This document shows positions 23,225-30,979 of a stretch of DNA of 54,170 bases, in pieces. A program made the translations under genes and the position numbers. Origin of the DNA: a virus. The DNA is taken from positions 19,072-73,241 of the IMG/VR virus record IMGVR_UViG_3300030098_002069; one strand, written 5' to 3'. Within the stretch, counting starts at the first letter, position 1; each line of letters begins with the position of its first letter. Under the pieces are notes generated by a model, which saw nothing but the letters and a program-made list of their open reading frames with translations, made no database searches and was not told where the DNA came from.

Positions 23225-23453
23225 CTGTTGTGGTGCAGAAGATGTGTCCCCTTTTGGAGATGCATCTTATAGTGATATGAAAGTATGCCCAGATTGCAAA
23301 GAACATTGTGTCTTTGAATGCTATGAGCATAATCCAGTATATCAACAACCAGAACCAGAAAATAACGTACAAGAAGCATACTATTGCGATGAATGTGGTG
23401 AAGGACTACCACTTTTAGAGCAAGATATTATGCTTGAGGCAAAGGAGGAATAA
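23208..23453 (+). CDS. early zinc-ribbon protein
   Basis: 81 residues with CCGAED, CPDCKEHCVFEC and CDECGEG, four CxxC-like knuckles likely making two zinc sites. AAGGAG precedes the ATG. The stop overlaps the start of the DUF932 gene by one base, so the two are probably co-translated. Zinc-binding is well supported; role unknown. Confidence 0.65.
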   Translation: MPLISNCCGAEDVSPFGDASYSDMKVCPDCKEHCVFECYEHNPVYQQPEPENNVQEAYYCDECGEGLPLLEQDIMLEAKEE

Positions 23454-24478
23454 TGCCTGATTTTATTGACACAATGATGTATGTTGGTGAAACACCTTGG
23501 CACAAAGAGGGTGTCAAGTTAGAAAGACCACCAACAATCAACGAAGCACTTAACCACTCAGGATTGATGTGGGAAGTGCAAAAAAGACCTACATATTACA
23601 ATCTTAATCCAAGTATATATGGTTCTAATTCATCAAATAACGAATCAGAAGAAGGATTTGGGAATGTAAGTACTGGACATTTTGTAACAGTACGTACAGA
23701 TACACAACAAGTATTGGGACATGTATCTGGTAGGTATGAAGTATTACAGAATCGTGAAGCTTTTGAACCATTTGAACCGATGTTAGATATGGGATTTACC
23801 CTAGAAACAGCAGGTGCAGTACAAGATGGTAAAAAGATATGGGTACTTGCAAAAGCACCTGAATCTTCAATGGTTGGAAATGATGTAATAGACCAATATG
23901 TATTATTATATACATCTCACGATGGTTCAGCTGGTAGTACATTTAGACCTACAGCTGTAAGAGTTGTGTGTTATAATACACTTGAATTAGCACTTTCTAG
24001 AGAAAGTAAATGGAACTATAAATTAAAACATACTAGTAGTATTAGAGATAGAGTAAAGAATCTCACTAGTATTATAGAAAGATCCAATGGTGACTTTAGA
24101 ACTGCTATAGATGATATGAATAGGTTTCAAGATAGATATATTAACGAAGATGAGTTAAAATTATATCTAGAAACAGTCATACCATTTCTAAAGAATAGGC
24201 ACAAAGAAAGTATTCCAGAAATGGGTATCTTTGTTCGCAACACAGCAAAACCTGTGTACGATAAAATTGTAGATAACTTCTACAATGGAAGAGGAAACAA
24301 TGGTGAAACATTGTGGGATGCTTATAATGCTATTACTGAATATTATACTCATGATAAAGAATATAAAGACTGGGTAAAACAAACACAGTTTGGTAAACCA
24401 TATGATTATAAAGTAAAAGCATTTAAAGTTGCTAAAATGATTGCAAATGTTGATATGGAAGATATTACTATCAACTAA
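23453..24478 (+). CDS. DUF932 / phage-plasmid-like protein
   Basis: 341 residues. The N-terminal PWHKEGVKL and later TVRTDTQQVLGHVSGRYEVLQNREAF and CYNTLELALS are signatures of the DUF932 (TIGR03299) family found in phages and plasmids. Family members often lie beside single-strand annealing proteins, as here, which suggests a part in recombination or replication. No enzymatic activity is established. Strong AAAGGAGG upstream. Length is normal for the family. Confidence 0.8.
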   Translation: MPDFIDTMMYVGETPWHKEGVKLERPPTINEALNHSGLMWEVQKRPTYYNLNPSIYGSNSSNNESEEGFGNVSTGHFVTVRTDTQQVLGHVSGRYEVLQNREAFEPFEPMLDMGFTLETAGAVQDGKKIWVLAKAPESSMVGNDVIDQYVLLYTSHDGSAGSTFRPTAVRVVCYNTLELALSRESKWNYKLKHTSSIRDRVKNLTSIIERSNGDFRTAIDDMNRFQDRYINEDELKLYLETVIPFLKNRHKESIPEMGIFVRNTAKPVYDKIVDNFYNGRGNNGETLWDAYNAITEYYTHDKEYKDWVKQTQFGKPYDYKVKAFKVAKMIANVDMEDITIN

Positions 24479-24482
24479 CTGC

Positions 24483-24498
24483 ATCCTCTATTTATGGG
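24483..24498 (+). promoter_or_regulatory. repeated early motif, diverged copy 11
   Basis: ATCCTCTATTTATGGG after the DUF932 gene; it leads into a structured stretch and lacks the TATA-like part of other copies. Confidence 0.35.
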
Positions 24499-24594
24499 GG
24501 AAAACTTAATAATATCTTATAGTAATTATTGAGTGCCTCAGAGAAGTGGCTGGTGGTTGTCTGCAGCACAAACCTAACAAAACACTCCCCATAA
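24492..24594 (+). ncRNA. predicted structured RNA or leader, about 103 nt
   Basis: TTATGGGG pairs with CCCCATAA at the ends, and GTGC...CAG with CTG...GCAC inside. No ORF. It lies between DUF932 and the annealing-protein gene, so it may be an untranslated leader or a separate RNA. Confidence 0.4.
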
Positions 24595-24620
24595 TAACTT
24601 AAACAAAAAAAGGAACAAAT

Positions 24621-25292
24621 ATGAAAAATAAAGTATTTGAGACACTAAGTAAAATAAATGTTAATGATATGACAGAAAAGAAAGGTCGTTTTACGTACCT
24701 ATCTTGGTCAGACGCAGTTAACGCAGTTAAAAATGAGTTTCCAGATACTACATGGAAAAATCATGAGTTTGTTATAGAACATAAAGAAGGTAAATATACA
24801 ATACCTTATATGTTAGACCCTATAACAGGACATGGTTTTGTAAAATGTACAGTAACTATTGAAGGGCAAGAACATGAACACACACACCCTATACTTAATC
24901 ATTTAAACAAGCCTATTGCTAAACCTGATGCATTTGCTATTAATACAGCACAGCAGCGTTGTTTAGCTAAATGCCTTAGTTTACATGGTTTAGGGTTATA
25001 TATCTATCAAGGCGAAGATCTTCCAGTTCTTACTAAAGAAGAAGAAGACCAGCAAGAAATAGATAAGGTTTATGATAGACCAGAAACATTGTTAAATGGT
25101 AAAACACCTGTAGAAGGTGGCATTACAGTCGATCAAAATGTTAAACTAGACAGATTATCACGTGACCCTGCATTAAAAGGAACAGATACACAGTCAGTTA
25201 TTAAAACATATATCGACACAATGCCAACTAAAGAAAGTGCTGACAGAGCAATAACTAAATTACAAAACAAAATAAAGGAAGCTAAGAAATGA
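24621..25292 (+). CDS. single-strand annealing protein candidate (DUF1071-like)
   Basis: 223 residues. The N-terminal GRFTYLSWSDAVNAVKNEFPDT, then TVTIEGQEHEHTHPI and INTAQQRCLAKCLSLHGLGLYIYQGEDLP match the DUF1071 group of phage annealing proteins distantly related to Rad52/Erf. The C-terminal third is a charged linker and helix. It would anneal phage single strands during recombination-dependent replication. Followed by a four-base overlap with the putative SSB, the usual partner. Assignment by motif. Confidence 0.7.
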   Translation: MKNKVFETLSKINVNDMTEKKGRFTYLSWSDAVNAVKNEFPDTTWKNHEFVIEHKEGKYTIPYMLDPITGHGFVKCTVTIEGQEHEHTHPILNHLNKPIAKPDAFAINTAQQRCLAKCLSLHGLGLYIYQGEDLPVLTKEEEDQQEIDKVYDRPETLLNGKTPVEGGITVDQNVKLDRLSRDPALKGTDTQSVIKTYIDTMPTKESADRAITKLQNKIKEAKK

Positions 25293-25870
25293 GATTAGGA
25301 ACTACAAATAACAGTACCTCTAACACTTCGAGTGGTGGAGGTTACAGAACTGTAGAAAAAGTTAAACATGTTACTATAAGATACGATGAGAAACCAGCAA
25401 AGTACATGAAATATAATAGTGATGTATGCTTAGATGTAACATTCACTAGGACACGTAAAGATGGTGAACCTTACGATAAAACATTTACTATATCTGGTAA
25501 TTTTAATCGTGAAAAGAAAACTTGGGGTTCAGCATTTAAGGTACAGCGTTTCTTTGAAGTATGTGATGTAGACACTAAAGACATAAATGATGACTGGAGT
25601 ATACCAGACTCTTGGCTAGATATGGTAGTAGGTAAAGAATTTTCTTTTATCTCTTATCCATCTACTAGAAAGAAAGAAGATGGTAGTCCATATTGGAATG
25701 ATTATGATTTAGTAATGCATCCTAACAAAGGTTCAGACGCACACAAATCTGAATTTATGAAATCTGTTAATGACGGATGGGTAAAAGATTACTCAACTAA
25801 TAGTGCATTAGGAGATTTCGAAGCTGGTTCTGGTAAAGTAGACCTTAATTCTGAGGAACTTTCTTTATAG
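25289..25870 (+). CDS. putative single-stranded DNA-binding protein
   Basis: 193 residues, rich in aromatic and basic residues in an OB-like beta pattern (HVTIRYDEKPAKYMKYNSDVCLDVTF, FNREKKTWGSAF). It ends in a short acidic tail (DLNSEELSL), as SSBs do to recruit partners. It lies between the annealing protein and the primase-helicase. No close family is recognised; the call rests on neighbours, composition and tail. Confidence 0.5.
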   Translation: MRLGTTNNSTSNTSSGGGYRTVEKVKHVTIRYDEKPAKYMKYNSDVCLDVTFTRTRKDGEPYDKTFTISGNFNREKKTWGSAFKVQRFFEVCDVDTKDINDDWSIPDSWLDMVVGKEFSFISYPSTRKKEDGSPYWNDYDLVMHPNKGSDAHKSEFMKSVNDGWVKDYSTNSALGDFEAGSGKVDLNSEELSL

Positions 25871-26142
25871 TGTCAGTACCAACTATTAATCATATTCTGA
25901 AGAAATGGTTACGCAGAAGATTAGATCAGGGAAATTTCGTAGTCGCATCTCACGAAATTGAAACTGATTTACCTGCTTATGGTAGAGAATACTGGGGGAG
26001 ACAACATACCCCCAGTACCTACTCTAGAGCATGGCGTGATTTTAAATCAGGAGATGATATGATAGACATAGATGTAATAAGTATCGAACCAATAAAAAAT
26101 GAAAGCAAACAAACATCATGGATACTAAAGACTGGTATTTAG
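25870..26142 (+). CDS. small basic protein next to primase, GTG start
   Basis: 90 residues starting at GTG 25870, one base into the preceding stop. The N-terminal third is basic and helical (NHILKKWLRRRLDQG), and the middle GREYWGRQHTPSTYSRAWRDF has a winged-helix-like look. It overlaps the primase gene by 25 bases. It may load or regulate the primase-helicase; not recognised. Confidence 0.5.
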   Translation: MSVPTINHILKKWLRRRLDQGNFVVASHEIETDLPAYGREYWGRQHTPSTYSRAWRDFKSGDDMIDIDVISIEPIKNESKQTSWILKTGI

Positions 26143-27956
26143 AATACGCAGTTGGCAGCATATCTAACAGAATGAATATCTGTAGAGTTGACGAGTTTAG
26201 TGATATTGTTAAAAAGAATTTTGGTCAAGAGATATACAACAGTATGTTTCTATATAATCACGATATTATAGACCACGTTAACAAAACAGGTAGTGTTTCA
26301 GAGTTTAACGGTGAACAAGCAATAGATAAAATAGTTCTAGATATTGACCTAGTAGGAGAAAAGTCTGGAGACAAAACAAAAGATAAACTATTAGAATTAG
26401 TAGATGTTATGAATGGCAAAGGCATTGGTAACGAACTAATACAATTATGGTTTTCAGGTTCTGGATTTCACATCCACATACCAAATATCTATGGTTTTGA
26501 ACCATCAAATAACATAGCTAAGATAGTAAGAGCTACTTTACAAAGAGATTTTGGAAACTATATAGATATGATCTATGATAGTAGAAGATTAATACGCTCT
26601 GGGTATTCATGTAACAAAAAAACTAGTTGTTATAAGATACCCTTATCTCTGCAAGAAGTCGAGCTTTGGGACTATGATAGCATAAAGGACTTCGCTAAAA
26701 AGATCCGAAATGACTGGATACCCCCAAAGTTCGATGCAGATAAAGACTACAAGCTAAACGACTTTGAACCAATGGACATAAGTCGTAAAAACTCGAATGA
26801 ACATCGTAAGATATTCGAAAATCGTAGAGGAATTACAACCAGATGGATAACATGTGCACAACACATTTATAATGATGGTGAAGTTCCAAACATGAGACAC
26901 AAGAATCTACTAAGAGTAGTTAGTTTGTGGATAAGACATTATGGATTTGATAAAATAGCCTGTGATAACCTCGCAAGAGCATATATGTCAAAAATGAATA
27001 ATCCACTACCAGCTGACGAAGTTAGTAGACTTGTTGCTGACGCATATAAAATAGGTGGCTATAAATATGGATGCGATGATGAAATACTAAGCCAATATTG
27101 TGATAGTAAATGCACTTTATTTAGATTTAAGAATCTAGATGAAGAAAGCAAAGTACTAAACTCCGATGAAATGGTTGATATGTTAGTAAACTACTTAAAT
27201 ACAGATTTCTCTGATAAGTCATTTAATTTAAAGGATATATTCCCTTTTATGCAAAATGACTTCTTATTTAGAGGTGGTGAACTAGCAATGTTAATAGGAG
27301 ACACAAAACTTGGTAAAACTGCATTCTGGCAATACATAATAGCTAATCTACCAAAAGTAAGCACCTTATTCTTATCATTAGAAGTGGATAAAGAAAAGAT
27401 CACTAGAAGATTTATTCAACAAACACTTAAAATGAATAAAGAAGAAGTGGAAAAATTACTAAAAGAACGAGACTCATATGTAATTAACAAAGCTAAAGAA
27501 GTTATGAGCAATATAAGCCTCACAACTGCTGCAGAAGCACCTGATATAACACAGTATTCTGAACTCATTGAGAAAAGTAATGCTAAAATAGTCGTTGTAG
27601 ATACAATTGATAGAGTGAAAGCTAGGTACGCTAAGAATGACCTACTTCAAAAACAAAACTATATCATAAACGAACTAAAAGACCTAGCAATGAAAGAAGA
27701 AGTTATTATATTAGGAGTATCACATATATCAAAAGGAGCATCTTTTAGATTAAAAGAAGGCGAACGATTAGATATACATAGTGGTAAAGGCAGTAGTGAT
27801 ATGGAGCAAAAAGCTGATACAATAATTAGCTTTGAAGGTGATAGAAACATGAGCAGCAAACGTAGAGTAGAAGCGTTAGGTGCTCGTGATAATACACCAT
27901 TCGAATTACTAGTTAACTTCGATTGGAAGACTTTTACATTTAGTAAAAGAACATAA
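26118..27956 (+). CDS. AEP-type primase fused to RecA/DnaB-type helicase
   Basis: 612 residues. Primase part (about 1-215): catalytic D75-I-D77 (LDIDLVG), SGSGFHIH at 113-120 and RRLIRSGYSCNKKTS at 156-170, the three archaeo-eukaryotic primase motifs. A Cys cluster at about 319-332 (GCDDEILSQYCDSKC) is possibly a PriL-like metal site. Helicase part (about 370-612): Walker A GDTKLGKT at 394-401, Walker B IVVVD at 491-495 and a sensor-like LGVSHISKG. It would prime and unwind DNA at the phage fork; no phage DNA polymerase is present. Confidence 0.85.
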   Translation: MDTKDWYLEYAVGSISNRMNICRVDEFSDIVKKNFGQEIYNSMFLYNHDIIDHVNKTGSVSEFNGEQAIDKIVLDIDLVGEKSGDKTKDKLLELVDVMNGKGIGNELIQLWFSGSGFHIHIPNIYGFEPSNNIAKIVRATLQRDFGNYIDMIYDSRRLIRSGYSCNKKTSCYKIPLSLQEVELWDYDSIKDFAKKIRNDWIPPKFDADKDYKLNDFEPMDISRKNSNEHRKIFENRRGITTRWITCAQHIYNDGEVPNMRHKNLLRVVSLWIRHYGFDKIACDNLARAYMSKMNNPLPADEVSRLVADAYKIGGYKYGCDDEILSQYCDSKCTLFRFKNLDEESKVLNSDEMVDMLVNYLNTDFSDKSFNLKDIFPFMQNDFLFRGGELAMLIGDTKLGKTAFWQYIIANLPKVSTLFLSLEVDKEKITRRFIQQTLKMNKEEVEKLLKERDSYVINKAKEVMSNISLTTAAEAPDITQYSELIEKSNAKIVVVDTIDRVKARYAKNDLLQKQNYIINELKDLAMKEEVIILGVSHISKGASFRLKEGERLDIHSGKGSSDMEQKADTIISFEGDRNMSSKRRVEALGARDNTPFELLVNFDWKTFTFSKRT

Positions 27957-27961
27957 CAATG

Positions 27962-27992
27962 ATAGGGCACTTATTCCTTTATTTGTGCCCTA
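27962..27992 (+). terminator. hairpin after primase-helicase, motif in loop
   Basis: ATAGGGCAC (27962-27970) pairs perfectly with GTGCCCTAT (27984-27992). The loop holds TTCCTTTATTT, the repeated early motif. No T run follows the stem. Confidence 0.6.
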
Positions 27993-27996
27993 TTAC
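27974..27996 (+). promoter_or_regulatory. repeated early motif, copy 12
   Basis: TTCCTTTATTTGTGCCCTA, positioned inside the loop and right arm of the hairpin rather than after it. Confidence 0.4.
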
Positions 27997-28015
27997 ACAT
28001 ACTAAAGGACTTATT

Positions 28016-28213
28016 ATGGGTAAAATAATAATCAACATAAAAGAAGACAAACTGTATAGCGTAGAAGGCATAGACACCGAAGTTGAAATAAGAGATAACG
28101 AACAAACACATTACATGATATTTAGAAAGCAGGAAGAAATATATGAAAGAGGCAAAGCAGATAACTATTTTCGGGATACCGATCATCAAATTTCTATGGA
28201 GAAAAGATCCTGA
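28016..28213 (+). CDS. early hypothetical protein
   Basis: 65 residues from ATG 28016, preferred over the ATG at 27959 because AAAGGA lies 7 bases upstream and the longer frame would cross the hairpin. Beta-rich (IIINIKEDKLYSVEGIDTEVEI), charged. Overlaps the next frame by 71 bases, which is unusual. Not recognised. Confidence 0.5.
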   Translation: MGKIIINIKEDKLYSVEGIDTEVEIRDNEQTHYMIFRKQEEIYERGKADNYFRDTDHQISMEKRS

Positions 28214-28367
28214 ATACCACAGTTTTAAGATAATTTTAATAAGAACATTTTTAGTAGGATGTGGATATGCATTACACGAAGAAGCAGAGCATATACACAT
28301 AAGTATAGGTATAACAAGACTAGAGCTTTTCTGGAGTTTTAGTATAAAGAAAAGGTGGTTAATGTGA
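28143..28367 (+). CDS. early hypothetical protein
   Basis: 74 residues, basic, with KITIFGIPIIKFLWRKD, HHEEAEHIHISIGI-like His/Glu sequence and a KKRWLM end. Its first third overlaps the preceding ORF in another frame. Either both are translated or this one starts later. Not recognised. Confidence 0.45.
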   Translation: MKEAKQITIFGIPIIKFLWRKDPEYHSFKIILIRTFLVGCGYALHEEAEHIHISIGITRLELFWSFSIKKRWLM

Positions 28368-28624
28368 ATAAAGATGAAAAACTATTTGCAGAAGAATGTA
28401 TACAGCTACAGCAAAGAGTTGCTAATATATTAAATAGTTATGTAGATAAATCTAAAATACTTAATGAATCAGAAATGATGGGAGTAATTATAACAGTATT
28501 AGCAGATACTTTATGTAATACATTTACATTTAATAAAAGAAGTAAAAAAGAAGTTATGAAGTTCTTCGAGTCTAGACTTGACCATAATTACAATTATAAT
28601 GAAAAGGAAGTAGGAGAAGCATGA
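28364..28624 (+). CDS. early hypothetical protein, GTG start
   Basis: 86 residues from GTG 28364, chosen because AAAGG lies 8 bases upstream and it overlaps the previous TGA. An in-frame GTG at 28355 would overlap the ribosome site. Helical, with a Cys-poor Lys/Glu-rich end. Four-base overlap with the next gene. Not recognised. Confidence 0.5.
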   Translation: MNKDEKLFAEECIQLQQRVANILNSYVDKSKILNESEMMGVIITVLADTLCNTFTFNKRSKKEVMKFFESRLDHNYNYNEKEVGEA

Positions 28625-28872
28625 AGAACTTAACAGATAAATGGAATAAAATTGCAGCAGACCAGCTGCTTGGTAAACAAATAGTAAAAGTAGAATATAT
28701 GTCATCAAAAGAATGTGAATTACATGGCTGGTATAATAGACCAGTAATGTTTCAATTAGATGATGGCAATTGGATATATCCATCTCAAGATGATGAAGGT
28801 AATAATGGAGGAGCATTATTTACTAATGATAAGAAAGAATGGGTTTTACCCGTTCTTAGTATAGGAGATTAA
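28621..28872 (+). CDS. early hypothetical protein
   Basis: 83 residues with a conserved-looking GWYNRPVMFQLDDGNWIYPSQDDEG, a pattern seen in short phage proteins of unknown function that act like small beta-barrels. GTAGGAGA lies upstream. Not assignable to a named family. Confidence 0.6.
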   Translation: MKNLTDKWNKIAADQLLGKQIVKVEYMSSKECELHGWYNRPVMFQLDDGNWIYPSQDDEGNNGGALFTNDKKEWVLPVLSIGD

Positions 28873-28873
28873 T

Positions 28874-29080
28874 ATGGCTAAAAATGAATGGAATGTAGTA
28901 CTTAGAAAAGGCGGTAATGAAATGCACGTAGCAAATGGTTATCAATCTATATTTATAGGAGAAACTGATGAGTACGTACCTAAAGAATCTATGAAAAGAA
29001 CTAGGACTATATCTTATATTATAAAAGATGCTTTAAATAATAAAAATCCATATCCATATGAAAATGAGGATATAAAATGA
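28874..29080 (+). CDS. early hypothetical protein
   Basis: 68 residues, mixed charge, with AKNEWNVVLRKGGNEMHVANG at the start. ATAGGAG precedes the ATG. Four-base overlap with the resolvase gene. Not recognised. Confidence 0.55.
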   Translation: MAKNEWNVVLRKGGNEMHVANGYQSIFIGETDEYVPKESMKRTRTISYIIKDALNNKNPYPYENEDIK

Positions 29081-29409
29081 GTGGAAAAGCACCTAAACAA
29101 AAAGGTAACAGAATAGAACGTGAGTGTGTGAATCAAGCTAAAGAATTTGGCTTTAAATCTAAACGAGCGTGGGGTTCTGATGGCAGGTCACTCGGATGGC
29201 ACGAAGAAGTAGACATGACAATTACTATAGGAGATAGTCTAAAACACGACTTATTCAAGTTTCAAGTCAAAGGTCGTAAAAAGATTGGAGACCTATATAA
29301 ACCTTGTGACGAAGTATATGGACAAATAATCAAAGAAGATCGTAAAGACGCTTTAGTTACTATACGATACAAAGACTTGTTAACGCTCTTTAAGAGAATA
29401 ACAGGATAA
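29077..29409 (+). CDS. Holliday junction resolvase-like nuclease (Hjc type)
   Basis: 110 residues, basic. E14 in KGNRIERE, D46 in EEVDMTI and Q63-V-K65 in FQVKGR make the PD-(D/E)xK arrangement of Hjc-like archaeal/phage resolvases. The length and the basic N-terminal patch fit a dimeric junction cutter that would debranch replicating DNA before packaging. It fits the annealing-protein-led recombination set. GAGGA upstream. Confidence 0.75.
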   Translation: MSGKAPKQKGNRIERECVNQAKEFGFKSKRAWGSDGRSLGWHEEVDMTITIGDSLKHDLFKFQVKGRKKIGDLYKPCDEVYGQIIKEDRKDALVTIRYKDLLTLFKRITG

Positions 29410-29444
29410 CTTTAACTAATAAACTAACGAAAGGACTGTTTCGT

Positions 29445-29543
29445 ATGTGGTTTATAAAGTTAAGGCTGATAATAAAGGGGTGTTGGTTGGCGTTAGCACC
29501 CCTTTTAAACAAGGAGTTTAAATGGATAACAACACAAAACTAG
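29445..29543 (+). CDS. possible mini-peptide
   Basis: 32 residues (MWFIKLRLIIKGCWLALAPL at the start), hydrophobic, running through a terminator hairpin into the next gene. AAAGGA lies about 11 bases upstream. Weakly supported; included because nothing else explains the ATG and ribosome-site-like sequence. Confidence 0.2.
   Translation: MWFIKLRLIIKGCWLALAPLLNKEFKWITTQN
29474..29508 (+). terminator. intrinsic terminator
   Basis: Perfect 9-bp stem AAAGGGGTG with CACCCCTTT (29474-29505) followed by T residues, just before the 40-aa gene. Confidence 0.7.
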
Positions 29544-29644
29544 AAATTCAACGATTATTAGACGAACTAAAGAAAAATATAGAAAAACTAGAGGAAGTTA
29601 TAGATGAGTCGTATGATACAGGAGTTTTTGGAAAAGACTACTAA
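29522..29644 (+). CDS. early mini-protein, coiled coil
   Basis: 40 residues beginning MDNNTKLEIQRLLDELKKN, one long amphipathic helix with hydrophobic heptads. AAGGAG lies 6 bases upstream. It overlaps the next gene by 41 bases. Not recognised. Confidence 0.5.
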   Translation: MDNNTKLEIQRLLDELKKNIEKLEEVIDESYDTGVFGKDY

Positions 29645-29879
29645 TAAAGTAATACCTAAAAAACAAAATAAACAAAAAGCTGGTTTATCTAATAAAGCAG
29701 ATAGAACAATTAAATATTGTGAAAATTGCTCATATTGCTGGGAACCAGAATATAATGCAACTAGACAAAAGTCAAAATGTATAATATTATACTATGAAGA
29801 CTTTCCAAATTACAAAAAACCAAGAGGGGAGTGTCCTAAATGCGTAAACTTACGAAAGAGGAATACGAAGATAAGCTAA
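29604..29879 (+). CDS. early zinc-ribbon protein
   Basis: 91 residues with CENCSYC, KCIILYY and CPKCVN, consistent with one or two zinc knuckles, and a basic N-terminal half (KVIPKKQNKQK). No clear ribosome site; probably coupled to the preceding gene. Likely nucleic-acid-binding; not otherwise recognised. Confidence 0.55.
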   Translation: MSRMIQEFLEKTTNKVIPKKQNKQKAGLSNKADRTIKYCENCSYCWEPEYNATRQKSKCIILYYEDFPNYKKPRGECPKCVNLRKRNTKIS

Positions 29880-29992
29880 ATATTGCAATAAACGGATTTG
29901 ATGATATTATTACTATTCATAGTGATAGCGGTACTCTTAAAAAGATAGCTAAGCTAACATTAGAAAAAATAATAGAAAGGGAAATTAAATGA
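29840..29992 (+). CDS. early mini-protein
   Basis: 50 residues beginning MRKLTKEEYEDKLNIAING, helical, charged, ending EKIIEREIK. It overlaps the gene before by 40 bases and the gene after by 4 (ATGA). GAGGGGAG lies upstream. Not recognised. Confidence 0.5.
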   Translation: MRKLTKEEYEDKLNIAINGFDDIITIHSDSGTLKKIAKLTLEKIIEREIK

Positions 29993-30219
29993 TTAACATA
30001 GATAAAATAATAAAAGATATATTAGAAAGATATAGAGGCATAAATCTTAATTATGACGCTGTTATACAAAAGTTAACCTATGAACTATCTACTGCTGTAT
30101 TAGAAGAATATGGTAAAGAAATAAATAAACAAAGTGATAGAACACTTAAAATGTTAAAAGATACATTTGAAGAATCTAAATTTGCCATTCAGGCATCTGA
30201 TAATGAGGAGGAAGAATGA
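29989..30219 (+). CDS. early hypothetical protein
   Basis: 76 residues, helical, acidic at the end (ASDNEEEE). Coupled to neighbours on both sides by four-base overlaps. Not recognised. Confidence 0.55.
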   Translation: MINIDKIIKDILERYRGINLNYDAVIQKLTYELSTAVLEEYGKEINKQSDRTLKMLKDTFEESKFAIQASDNEEEE

Positions 30220-30452
30220 ACATAAAACATAAACTAATAAATCTAATAGATAAACTAGAAAAATCTATAGGAGAAAACAGTCGAAGCGTTTGGATGCATG
30301 ATTTAAGTGATACAGTCTATGCAAGTTTTTCAGAACCTACTGATTATCACTTAATTGATAGCGAAGGTAAAGTTGAAGTAGTTGAATACAAAGGCTGGTC
30401 AAAAGAATTTGACAACTTAAAAGAAACAATATATAACATGGAGGCACAATGA
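30216..30452 (+). CDS. early hypothetical protein
   Basis: 78 residues with SVWMHDLSDTVYASFSEPTDYHL in the middle and a basic helical start (MNIKHKLINLIDKLEKS). GAGGA lies upstream. Four-base overlap with the next gene. Not recognised. Confidence 0.55.
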   Translation: MNIKHKLINLIDKLEKSIGENSRSVWMHDLSDTVYASFSEPTDYHLIDSEGKVEVVEYKGWSKEFDNLKETIYNMEAQ

Positions 30453-30637
30453 ATAAAAAACAAATCAAAGAAGTCTTTAAAAACTATAAAGTGCAGCTAG
30501 GTGCTGGTGCTTTAGAAGTTCTTGAAGATGAATTAGCCCGTTATGTAAGAATAATGGCTGTTAACTGCAACAATGGAAACCTAAAAAGGCTTACCCCAGA
30601 CACTATGTGGGTAGCTTTAGGTAGACATGAATTATAA
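30449..30637 (+). CDS. early hypothetical protein
   Basis: 62 residues: basic start (MNKKQIKEVFKNYKVQLG), helical centre with LEDELARYVRIMAVNC. The VQLGAGALEVLEDEL style recalls small histone-fold or dimeric DNA-binding proteins, but this is not firm. One-base overlap with the next gene. Confidence 0.5.
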   Translation: MNKKQIKEVFKNYKVQLGAGALEVLEDELARYVRIMAVNCNNGNLKRLTPDTMWVALGRHEL

Positions 30638-30969
30638 TGGAATATTATGAACTTCAACCCGTTATTAAACATTCCAATGGAGAAATAGAACATGCTGCTA
30701 GAGTATGTTCTGTCTGCAATGCTGGAATGTTAAGTGGCTACGTATTATGGAATGGAGAAGAATATGCTTGTGATGACAAATGTCTTTGTAAACTAAAAGA
30801 TCACAAAGGTAATCTATGGACATTAGAATCATTTAGTGATTATTTTGAAAATTGCGAGCTTGAGCATGAATTTGATACAAGTGATTGCTATTGGACTGAT
30901 TGGTATGAATGTGATGAATACGAATGTCATATATGTGAAGCAATAATAGGAGAAAAAAACAACAAATAA
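30637..30969 (+). CDS. early Cys-rich protein
   Basis: 110 residues with CSVCNAG, CDDKCLC and CHIC, giving several likely zinc ligands, embedded in an acidic, aromatic chain (YWTDWYECDEYEC). Starts exactly at the end of the previous gene. Not recognised; zinc binding likely. Confidence 0.6.
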   Translation: MEYYELQPVIKHSNGEIEHAARVCSVCNAGMLSGYVLWNGEEYACDDKCLCKLKDHKGNLWTLESFSDYFENCELEHEFDTSDCYWTDWYECDEYECHICEAIIGEKNNK

Positions 30970-30979
30970 AGGAGGAAAC

